A program made the translations under genes and the position numbers. A stretch of DNA of 64,000 nucleotides, taken from Variovorax davisae. GTDB taxonomy: Bacteria > Pseudomonadota > Gammaproteobacteria > Burkholderiales > Burkholderiaceae_C. The DNA lies in assembly GCF_030316845.1 (NCBI RefSeq), contig NZ_JASZYS010000001.1:620001-684000 (forward strand), read 5' to 3'. The notes below the pieces were generated by a model. The model was not told the DNA's origin. It worked only from the letters and a program-made list of their open reading frames with translations, and did no database searches. Of this stretch, positions 56,246 through 64,000 are shown one piece after another (within the stretch, counting starts at the first letter, position 1; every line of letters starts with the position of its first letter).

Positions 56246-56261
56246 CTGTATTTTTAACCAG
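56246..56261 (-). promoter_or_regulatory. LexA box 1 of the lexA promoter
   Basis: On the minus strand CTGG-TTAAAAAT-ACAG. It overlaps a probable promoter (TTGCCA, 16-bp spacer, TAAAAA). The pair of boxes with centres 19 bp apart mirrors the tandem boxes of E. coli lexA. It differs at only two bases from the box at 7171-7186. Confidence 0.85.
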
Positions 56262-56281
56262 TTTCGAGAAGTTGGCAAGCA

Positions 56282-57271
56282 ATGGATCAGATCTCCGTGG
56301 ACCCGGTGCGTCGCGTGGTGGTGCTGGGCACCGGCGGCACCATCTCGGGCCGCGCCGGCGCGGCGGGCGACAACATCGGCTACACGGCCGGGGAGGTCGG
56401 CGTCGCCGACCTGCTGCACGGCATCGACGCGCCGCCGGGCATCGGGCTCGTGGCGGAGCAGGTGGCGCAGGTCGACAGCAAGGACATGAGCTTCGCGATC
56501 TGGCGCACCCTGGCCCAGCGCTGCGCCCGCTGGCTGGCCTCGCCGGACGTCGCCGGCCTGGTCATCACCCACGGCACCGATACGCTGGAAGAGACCGCGT
56601 TCTTCCTGCAGTCCGTGCTCGCGCCTTCGAAGCCGGTGGTCCTGACCTGCGCGATGCGGCCGGCGAGCGCGCTGGCGCCCGACGGGCCGCAGAACCTGCG
56701 TGACGCGATCGCCGTCGCCGCGGCACCGGATGCGCGGGGCGTGGTCGTGGTGTGCGCCGGCACGGTCCACAGCGCCTTCGAGGTGCAGAAGGTCCACACC
56801 TACCGCCTCGACGCCTTCGATTCCGGCGATGCCGGGCCGCTGGCCTATGTCGAGGAAGGCGCGCTCCGCCAGCTCAGGGATTGGCCGCGTCCGGACCCGG
56901 CGGCGACTTCGTCCTTCGATCGGATCGCCGCGACGACCGCCTGGCCGCGGGTCGAGATCCTGTTGAGCCACGCCGAGGCGCGCGGCGGCCTGATCGAGGC
57001 GCTGCTCGAGGAGCGCCGCCGCGGCGGCGCCGAGCCGGTGCAGGGCATCGTGCTCGCCGCGACCGGCAACGGCACCTTGCACCAGGCGCTGGAGGCGGCG
57101 GCGCTGCGGGCCCAGGCCGAGGGCGTCGCGGTGCTGCGCGCGACGCGCTGCGTCGAGGGGCGGATCCTCCCGAAGCCCGGCCAGCGCCTGCGCGACGCCG
57201 GCGCCCTGACGCCCGTCAAGGCGCGCATCGCCCTGATGCTGGAACTGCTGGCGGGCGGCGCCGCCGCCTGA
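56282..57271 (+). CDS. asparaginase family protein
   Basis: It hydrolyses asparagine (or a related amide) to aspartate and ammonia. It is 329 aa. The nucleophile Thr20 sits in [11 protein letters not shown]. The second Thr-Asp-Lys set is seen at [11 protein letters not shown] and VLTCAMRPA. No signal peptide is present, so it is cytosolic. It diverges from lexA with 74 bp between starts, so the SOS boxes could also affect it. Its stop is 4 bp from the next gene. Confidence 0.9.
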   Translation: MDQISVDPVRRVVVLGTGGTISGRAGAAGDNIGYTAGEVGVADLLHGIDAPPGIGLVAEQVAQVDSKDMSFAIWRTLAQRCARWLASPDVAGLVITHGTDTLEETAFFLQSVLAPSKPVVLTCAMRPASALAPDGPQNLRDAIAVAAAPDARGVVVVCAGTVHSAFEVQKVHTYRLDAFDSGDAGPLAYVEEGALRQLRDWPRPDPAATSSFDRIAATTAWPRVEILLSHAEARGGLIEALLEERRRGGAEPVQGIVLAATGNGTLHQALEAAALRAQAEGVAVLRATRCVEGRILPKPGQRLRDAGALTPVKARIALMLELLAGGAAA

Positions 57272-57275
57272 GCCC

Positions 57276-57692
57276 GTGCTCGACCTGCTGCGCACGATCC
57301 CCTGGGCCTACCCGGCCCTGGAGGTGGTGCACATCGTCGGCATCGCCTTGCTGCTCGGCAACCTGGTGGCGCTCGAGGCACGGGTCCTCGGCCGTGCCGC
57401 CACGCTGCCGGTGCAGGGGCTGGCCAGGCTGTCGCTGACCCTCGCCCTGTCCGGCTTCGCGCTGGCGGCGGCCAGCGGATCGCTGATGTTCGCCACCCAG
57501 CCGGCCGAGTTGCTCGCGAACCCGGTGTTCCTGGTCAAGATGGGCCTGCTGCTGGTGGCCGGCGCCAATGCGCTGTGGTTCCATGGCCGCCGCTCGCTGG
57601 CCAAACTCGACCTGCTGGCGCGGGTACAGATGTTGTCGTCCACTGCGATCTGGCTGGCGGTCGTGTTCTGCGGCCGCTGGATCGCGTATTGA
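57276..57692 (+). CDS. small integral membrane protein (DUF6644/DUF2214-like)
   Basis: 138 aa from GTG 57276 with four membrane helices (about 10-33, 47-70, 82-102, 115-134). The N-terminal WAYPALEVVHIVGIALLLGN with its membrane His resembles DUF6644/DUF2214 proteins, which may bind haem or metals; this is tentative. The next gene encodes a DUF6152 protein, a pairing I associate with this family. Confidence 0.7.
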   Translation: MLDLLRTIPWAYPALEVVHIVGIALLLGNLVALEARVLGRAATLPVQGLARLSLTLALSGFALAAASGSLMFATQPAELLANPVFLVKMGLLLVAGANALWFHGRRSLAKLDLLARVQMLSSTAIWLAVVFCGRWIAY

Positions 57693-57722
57693 GCAGGTCA
57701 CGCAACCCGAAGGAGTTCCCGC

Positions 57723-58196
57723 ATGAAACGTCGCAGCCTCATGTTCGCCGCCGTCACCCTGCCGGGCGCCATGCCCTTCGCCTGGGCCCACCACGGCTGG
57801 AGCAGTTTCGACCAGGACCGCCCGCTCTACCTGGAAGGGAAGGTGCTGAGTTCGCGCTGGCAGAACCCGCATGCCGAACTGATCATCGAAGTGCCCGCCG
57901 ATCTCCGCTTGCCTGCCGACCTGGCCAAGCGCGCGCTGCCGGCGCAGAGCGCGCCGGTCGATGGGCCCGGCCTGCTCGCCAAGGCGGGGCTGCCGCGGCG
58001 CAAGGACCGTCAATGGGAACTCGAACTGGCGCCGCTCACGCGCATGGAGGCCTGGCAGGTGCGCGAGATCAAGCCCGGCACCCCGGTCTCGGTCATCGGC
58101 TTCGGCACCAAGGAAGACAAGGGCGATGCCGTGATGCGCGTCGAGTACCTGTTCGTCGACGGCAAGGCCTACGGGCTGCGCTCCAGCCCGGCCTGA
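57723..58196 (+). CDS. DUF6152 family secreted protein
   Basis: 157 aa. The Arg-Arg start and hydrophobic core ending MPFAWA form a signal peptide. The mature protein opens HHGWSSFDQDRPLYLEGKVL and has SRWQNPHAELI, the defining pattern of DUF6152, with a His pair that could bind metal. The function is unknown. An AAGGAG ribosome site precedes the ATG. Its TGA abuts the adk stop in TGATCA. Confidence 0.8.
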   Translation: MKRRSLMFAAVTLPGAMPFAWAHHGWSSFDQDRPLYLEGKVLSSRWQNPHAELIIEVPADLRLPADLAKRALPAQSAPVDGPGLLAKAGLPRRKDRQWELELAPLTRMEAWQVREIKPGTPVSVIGFGTKEDKGDAVMRVEYLFVDGKAYGLRSSPA

Positions 58197-59750
<1,554 letters not shown>

Positions 59751-59754
<4 letters not shown>

Positions 59755-59933
59755 AGGCCGAGCTCTTCGTCGGAAAGGGTGCGGGCCTCGGTCTCCAGCA
59801 GCACCGGGATGCCGTCGCGCACCGGGTAGGCGAGGCGGGCGCTGCGCGAAGCCAGTTCCTGCTTCTCGGGGTTCCAGGTCAGCGGCCCCTTGGTGACGGG
59901 GCAGACGAGCAATTCAAGCAGCTTGGTGTCCAT
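59751..59933 (-). CDS. Trm112 family small protein
   Basis: 60 aa. [14 protein letters not shown] and the C-terminal [14 protein letters not shown] match the YcaR/Trm112 family. The zinc cysteines are mostly lost (one Cys), as in many proteobacterial members. Its partner is unknown in bacteria; in eukaryotes Trm112 activates methyltransferases. It overlaps lpxK by 20 bp and kdsB by 4 bp, the usual lpxK-Trm112-kdsB order. Confidence 0.9.
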
Positions 59934-60888
59934 CGCTCGATGATAGCTTTGCGTCGAGTGCGGCGAAGAAGCCTGGCTCGGGTTCGAACACCAGCGGCAC
60001 GGCCAGCGCGGCGGGGCTCCGGCGCCACAGCTTGACGGCGTCTTTCTCGGTACACAGCAGGACCTGGCCGGTGTCCGCCGGCGGATGCCAGTGGCTGAAA
60101 TCGTCGTGGTCGGGCAGGGCGATGCCCTGTGCCAGGACCAGCCCGCGCGCGCGCAGCATCTGGAAGAAGGCCTCGGGCTTGGCGATCGCCGCGACCGCGA
60201 CCAGCGGCCGTCCGGCCAGGGCGGCCAGCGGCACGCGGGTGCCGTCGCTATGGAGCGCATGGTCGGCGAGCGTGCGGCGGGCCCGGAAGCCGGCAAAGGC
60301 CGGCCGGTCGCCGGTATGCAGGACCAGGTCGCAGCGCCGCGGCCAGGGCTCGCGCAGCAGCCCGGCCGGCAGCAGCCAGCCGTTGCCGACACCGCGGTCG
60401 TCGAACACGCAGATCTCCACGTCGCGGCCCAGCGCGAGGTGCTGCAGGCCGTCGTCGCTTACGATGACCTGGGTGGCCGGGTGGCGCGCGAGCAGGGCGC
60501 GGGCCGCCTCGATGCGGCGCCGGGCCACGAACACCGGGGCGCCGGTGGCGCGGCGGATCAGCGCCGGCTCGTCGCCGACCTCCGCCGGGTCGCTGTGGTC
60601 GTGCACCTCCCGGCAATCGCGGGTGTTGCGGCCGTAGCCGCGCGACACCACGCCGGTGCGCAGGCCGCGCGCCTCCAGGTGCCGCACCACCGCCATCACC
60701 ACCGGCGTCTTGCCCGAGCCGCCGGCGATCACGTTGCCGACCACGACCACCGGCACACCGACGTGCTCGGTGCGCAGCAGGCCCAGGCGGTAGAGGCTGC
60801 GGCGCAGCGCGGCCAGGCCGCCGTACAGCAGCGACAGCGGCCACAACAAGCGCGCCGGCGCGCCGCGTTGCAGCCAGGCTTGCGGCAA
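59914..60888 (-). CDS. lpxK: tetraacyldisaccharide 4'-kinase
   Basis: It phosphorylates the lipid A disaccharide at the 4' position with ATP. It is 324 aa with one N-terminal membrane-associated helix (about 12-35). The Walker A is [38 protein letters not shown] (catalytic Asp) and CTEKDAVKL follow. The start is TTG 60888, placed directly after the exbD TAG. Confidence 0.95.
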   Translation of the reverse strand: MPQAWLQRGAPARLLWPLSLLYGGLAALRRSLYRLGLLRTEHVGVPVVVVGNVIAGGSGKTPVVMAVVRHLEARGLRTGVVSRGYGRNTRDCREVHDHSDPAEVGDEPALIRRATGAPVFVARRRIEAARALLARHPATQVIVSDDGLQHLALGRDVEICVFDDRGVGNGWLLPAGLLREPWPRRCDLVLHTGDRPAFAGFRARRTLADHALHSDGTRVPLAALAGRPLVAVAAIAKPEAFFQMLRARGLVLAQGIALPDHDDFSHWHPPADTGQVLLCTEKDAVKLWRRSPAALAVPLVFEPEPGFFAALDAKLSSSDGHQAA

Positions 60889-61320
60889 CTAGCGCCCCGC
60901 CTGCGCGGCCGACTGGGTGGCGAAGGTGATCTGCATCAGGCCGGCGCGGCGTGCCGCTTCCATCACGGTGATGACCGATTGATGGGCGGCGCTGGCGTCG
61001 GCGCTGATGATCACCACGTTGTCCTTGGCGCCGCCGGCCGCCGCCGCCAGCGCGGCGGTCACGGTCTCGACGCTGCGGTCCGGCAGCGCGGTCCTGTTGA
61101 TCGAATAGCGGCCGTCGGCCGACACCGCGACGATGACTTCCTTCGGGTAGTCGCGCTGGGCCTCGACGTCGGCCACCGGCAGCCGCAGCTGCATCTCGGT
61201 GAACTTGCTGTAGGTGGTCGACAGCATCAGGAAGATCAGCACGACCAGCAGCACGTCGATGAACGGGATCAGGTTGATCTCGGGCTCTTCGCGCGAGCCG
61301 TGGCGGAAGTGCATCCTCAT
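60889..61320 (-). CDS. exbD: biopolymer transporter ExbD
   Basis: 143 aa. With ExbB it turns proton flow into force for TonB-type outer-membrane transport. One membrane helix (about 15-37; INLIPFIDVLLVVLIFLML) carries the essential Asp (FIDV). The rest is periplasmic. It overlaps exbB by 4 bp. No tonB is in the window. Confidence 0.95.
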   Translation of the reverse strand: MRMHFRHGSREEPEINLIPFIDVLLVVLIFLMLSTTYSKFTEMQLRLPVADVEAQRDYPKEVIVAVSADGRYSINRTALPDRSVETVTAALAAAAGGAKDNVVIISADASAAHQSVITVMEAARRAGLMQITFATQSAAQAGR

Positions 61321-61949
61321 CGGCGCAGCGTGTCCAGGTGGCGGGCGAAGCGCTCGCCGGCCAGTTCGAGGTTCAGCAGGTACTCGTCGACCCGGCTGCG
61401 GAAGTAGCGCCAGAAGATCAAAGCAGGAATGGCGATGATCAGGCCGAAGGCCGTGTTGTAGAGCGCGATCGAGATCCCGTGCGCCAGCTGCGCCGGATTG
61501 CCCGAGCCGACCGCGCCGTTGGCCGGCGACTGGGAGCCGAAGATCTCGATCATCCCGATCACGGTGCCGAGCAGGCCGAGCAGGGGCGCCGCCGAGGCGA
61601 TGGTGGCCAGCGCCGGCAGGTAGCGCTCGAGCCGGTGCGCCACCACGCGGCCGGCGGATTCCATCGAGACACGCAGGTCGTCCTCGGTCGCCATCGGGTT
61701 GGTGTTGAGGGCGCGGAAGCCGGCGGCGAGCACTTCACCGAGGCCGGAGTTCTTTTCCAGCTTGGTGACCACGTCGGGACCGGGAATCGTGGTGCGCGAG
61801 ACCGTGATGGCTTCGTCGAGCAGCTTGGGCGGAAGCACCTTGGAGGTCTTGAGACTGGTGAAACGTTCGATGACGAGCGCCATCCCGATCACCGAACAAG
61901 CGAGCAGCGGCCAGATTGGCCAACCCGCAGCAACTATGATGGAAAACAA
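61317..61949 (-). CDS. exbB: MotA/TolQ/ExbB proton channel family protein
   Basis: The proton channel partner of ExbD. It is 210 aa from TTG 61949, chosen because GGAGG (complement of 61955-61959) stands five bases upstream; the open frame runs 15 codons further. Three membrane helices: about 3-24 (AGWPIWPLLACSVIGMALVIE), then LPALATIASAAPLLGLLGTVIGM and ALYNTAFGLIIAIPALIFWRYF. It leads the exbB-exbD-lpxK-Trm112-kdsB run. Confidence 0.94.
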   Translation of the reverse strand: MFSIIVAAGWPIWPLLACSVIGMALVIERFTSLKTSKVLPPKLLDEAITVSRTTIPGPDVVTKLEKNSGLGEVLAAGFRALNTNPMATEDDLRVSMESAGRVVAHRLERYLPALATIASAAPLLGLLGTVIGMIEIFGSQSPANGAVGSGNPAQLAHGISIALYNTAFGLIIAIPALIFWRYFRSRVDEYLLNLELAGERFARHLDTLRR

Positions 61950-62260
61950 AAAATCCTCCGGCCCGTGGACTGCAAATGCGCGGCGATTATCCACCGAGGC
62001 GGCGCTGGGTCACGACAAGTTCTTCATGTAGGCCAAGACGCACAGAAACTGTGGATAACTTTGTGACTAACACGCAGGGCAACTCGCCCGGAGCCGCACG
62101 GGCCGGGCATCTCCTTGGATCGACTGAATTTTGAGCAGCACTTTTCGTAATCAAATCAAGGGCTTGCACGACAACCCGCGCCTGCGGTGCCGTTCCTGCC
62201 TCCGACCCAGGCGCGTCGGGGCGCTTGTGGACGAATCGTTAGCCGAAAGTGAGATGGTCC
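61950..62260. other. 311-bp intergenic region between exbB and xseA with DnaA-box-like sites
   Basis: It holds a perfect DnaA box TGTGGATAA at 62050-62058 (TTATCCACA on the minus strand) and a one-mismatch TTATCCACC at 61987-61995 in the opposite sense. The second also reads as GATAAT on the minus strand and may simply be the exbB -10. A GCCCGG/CCGGGC inverted repeat follows near 62090. No ORF is supported. There is no AT-rich unwinding stretch, so it is not an origin. Confidence 0.4.
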
Positions 62261-63538
62261 ATGGCGGAACGTGAGCAGCCGCCCTCGTCCGGCGCCAGAG
62301 TCTGGGCCGTCGGCGCCTTGTGCCGGGCGATCGCCGACGCGCTCGATGCGCGCTTCAACCCGGTCAGCGTGCGCGGCGAGATCTCGGGCTTTTCGCGCGC
62401 GGCCAGCGGCCACTGCTACTTCTCGCTGAAGGACGAATCCGGCCAGTTGCGCTGCGCCATGTTCCGCCGCGCGGCGAGCCTGCTCGATTTCTCGCCGCGC
62501 GACGGCGACCAGGTCGAGGTGCGCGGCCGGCTCGCGGTCTACGAGCCGCGCGGCGACCTGCAGCTGGTGGTCGAAAGCCTGCGCCGGGCCGGGCAGGGCG
62601 CCCTGTTCGAGCAGTTCATGCAGCGCAAGGCCCGGCTGGAGGCCGAGGGCCTGTTCGATCCGGCCCGCAAGCGGGCGCTGCCGACGCTGCCCCGGGCGAT
62701 CGGCCTGGTGACCTCGCTCGGCGCCGCGGCGCTGCACGACGTCGTCACCGCGCTGCGCCGGCGCGTGCCGCACATCCCGGTGGTGCTGGCGCCGGCGGCG
62801 GTGCAGGGGCCCGGCGCGCCGGCCGAGCTGGTGCGCTCGCTGCAGGGCCTCTACGCGCTGGAACCGAAGGTCGACGTCATCCTGCTGGTGCGCGGCGGCG
62901 GCTCGATCGAGGACTTGTGGGCCTTCAACGACGAGGCCCTGGCCCGCGCCATCGTGCAGAGCCCGGTGCCCGTGGTCAGCGGCGTCGGCCATGAGACCGA
63001 CTTCACGATCGCCGACTTCTGCGCCGACCTGCGCGCACCCACCCCGACCGCCGCCGCCGAACTGGTCGCCGCGCCGCGCGAGCTGTGGCTGGGCGCACTG
63101 GAGCTGATCGAGGAGCGCCTGCGCGACGCCGTCGCGACGCGGGTCGACCTGCTGAGCCAGCGCCTGGACCAGGCCACCGCCCGGCTCGGGCGCCCGTCGG
63201 CGCTGGCGGCCCGCCAGCGCCTGGGTCTGGCGCACCAGGCGCAGCGGCTGCACTATGCGGTGCTGGCGCGGACCGGGCGCTTCGCGCAGGCCCAGCAGGC
63301 CCTGGCGGCGAGGGGGCCGCTCGGATTGCGCGCCACGCTGACGCGCCACCACGAGCGGCTCGATCGCGCGGCGCTGCGCCTGCAACTGCTCGACCCGGCG
63401 CTGGTGCTGCAGCGCGGCTACGCCTGGCTGACCGATGAGGAGGGCCGGGCGGTCATGCACGCGGCCGATCTGGCGCCCGACGACCATGTGACGGCGCGGC
63501 TTGCCGACGGCACGGTGGCCCTGAAAGTGATGCAATAG
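62261..63538 (+). CDS. xseA: exodeoxyribonuclease VII large subunit
   Basis: It cuts single-stranded DNA from both ends into oligonucleotides, in repair. It is 425 aa from ATG 62261 (GTG 62249 is also possible). An N-terminal OB domain (about 15-110; VRGEISGFSRAASGHCYFSL) is followed by the catalytic core with GLVTSLGAAALHDV, RGGGSIEDLWAFNDE and SGVGHETDFTIADFCAD. A long coiled coil follows (about 270-370), where XseB binds. No xseB is in the window. Confidence 0.96.
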   Translation: MAEREQPPSSGARVWAVGALCRAIADALDARFNPVSVRGEISGFSRAASGHCYFSLKDESGQLRCAMFRRAASLLDFSPRDGDQVEVRGRLAVYEPRGDLQLVVESLRRAGQGALFEQFMQRKARLEAEGLFDPARKRALPTLPRAIGLVTSLGAAALHDVVTALRRRVPHIPVVLAPAAVQGPGAPAELVRSLQGLYALEPKVDVILLVRGGGSIEDLWAFNDEALARAIVQSPVPVVSGVGHETDFTIADFCADLRAPTPTAAAELVAAPRELWLGALELIEERLRDAVATRVDLLSQRLDQATARLGRPSALAARQRLGLAHQAQRLHYAVLARTGRFAQAQQALAARGPLGLRATLTRHHERLDRAALRLQLLDPALVLQRGYAWLTDEEGRAVMHAADLAPDDHVTARLADGTVALKVMQ

Positions 63539-63634
63539 GGCGTGCATCGGGGACATCGCGGCAGCGTCCGACGCCCCTTGCCCGAATCCTTCCTAGAATC
63601 TCCGATCCCTTCAACCAACCCGCGAGAAAAAAAC

Positions 63635-64000
63635 ATGGAACACGTTCTTCCTCCCCTGCCGTATCCGCTCGACGCCCTGGCGCCCGAGTATTCGAAGGAA
63701 ACGATGGAATACCACTACGGCAAGCACCACAACGCTTACGTCGTGAACCTGAACAACCTGCAGAAGGGCACCGAATTCGAGAGCATGACGCTCGAGGAAA
63801 TCGTCAAGAAGTCCAGCGGCGGGATCTACAACAACGCGGCCCAGATCTGGAACCACACTTTCTTCTGGAACTGCATGAAGCCCGCCGGCGGCGGCGAACC
63901 GACCGGTGCGCTCGCCAAGGCGATCGACGCCAAGTGGGGCAGCTACGCGGCGTTCAAGGAAGCCTTCGTGAAGTCGGCCGTGGGCAACTTCGGCTCCGGC
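63635..64000 (+). CDS. sodB: superoxide dismutase (Fe), 5' part
   Basis: It converts superoxide to oxygen and peroxide in the cytosol. 122 codons are in the window and the 3' end is cut off. Metal ligand His27 is in [13 protein letters not shown], and the second in [12 protein letters not shown]. The Gln in NNAAQIW is the second-sphere residue typical of iron enzymes. A TAGAAT -10-like hexamer is at 63594-63599. Confidence 0.96.
   Translation, partial: MEHVLPPLPYPLDALAPEYSKETMEYHYGKHHNAYVVNLNNLQKGTEFESMTLEEIVKKSSGGIYNNAAQIWNHTFFWNCMKPAGGGEPTGALAKAIDAKWGSYAAFKEAFVKSAVGNFGSG

Noticed and set aside
61950..62260. Replication origin
   Set aside because: Only one perfect DnaA box, no AT-rich unwinding region and no dnaA, dnaN or gidA gene nearby.

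Overview
The window is about 64 kb of GC-rich chromosome from a betaproteobacterium, most likely Burkholderiales, family Comamonadaceae (Variovorax or Ramlibacter-like). This rests on the style of the encoded proteins and on gene orders common in that group: rpsB-tsf-pyrH-frr-uppS-cdsA-dxr-rseP-bamA-skp-lpxD-fabZ-lpxA-lpxB-rnhB, exbB-exbD-lpxK-Trm112-kdsB-adk, and greA after carAB. The genus cannot be fixed from the sequence alone. Nearly all of the window is housekeeping core genome. There is no rRNA, no intact mobile element and no CRISPR array.

Layout. 1-3.1 kb: the 3' part of tRNA-Val(GAC) with its terminator, a lipoprotein, small unknown proteins, NADP-glutamate dehydrogenase (minus strand) and a Cys-rich small protein. 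3.2-6.5 kb: phaR, rimO and a soluble GAF histidine kinase. 6.5-9.1 kb: accessory material. It has a DUF1090 protein, a probable LexA-controlled operon of two uncharacterised small proteins plus the SRAP protein YedK, a decayed tyrosine-recombinase fragment, and tRNA-Leu(CAG). 9.1-16.4 kb: RNase R, an SDR enzyme, the NAD(P)HX repair enzyme, D-amino-acid dehydrogenase and an amidase. 16.4-31.8 kb: translation (rpsB, tsf, frr), UMP kinase, then isoprenoid, phospholipid and lipid A synthesis and outer-membrane assembly, ending in rnhB and an rRNA methyltransferase. 31.8-37.7 kb: carAB behind a structured leader, a Kdo hydroxylase and greA. 37.8-45 kb: a DUF4149 protein, a glycosyltransferase, yhbY, rlmE, ftsH, folP, glmM and an acetyltransferase. 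45-50.5 kb (minus strand): an acyl-CoA catabolic cluster with a split ACAD10/11-type pair and a Crp/Fnr regulator. 50.5-55.4 kb: a FimV-like protein, an MFS transporter and a D-2-hydroxyacid dehydrogenase. 55.4-58.2 kb: lexA behind two SOS boxes, an asparaginase and DUF6644/DUF6152-type proteins. 58.2-64 kb: adk, kdsB, Trm112, lpxK, exbDB (minus strand), xseA and the 5' part of sodB.

How the genes work together. The envelope theme is strong. LpxD, LpxA, LpxB, LpxK, KdsB and the Kdo hydroxylase serve LPS. UppS, GlmM and the early isoprenoid enzyme Dxr feed peptidoglycan. BamA, Skp and RseP serve outer-membrane biogenesis and stress. A second theme is DNA damage. The lexA-proximal SOS box and a site in front of the small-protein/YedK operon match at 14 of 16 bases, which defines a probable local SOS regulon. 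Several junctions use 4-bp ATGA or TTGA overlaps, and at least five genes appear to start at TTG.
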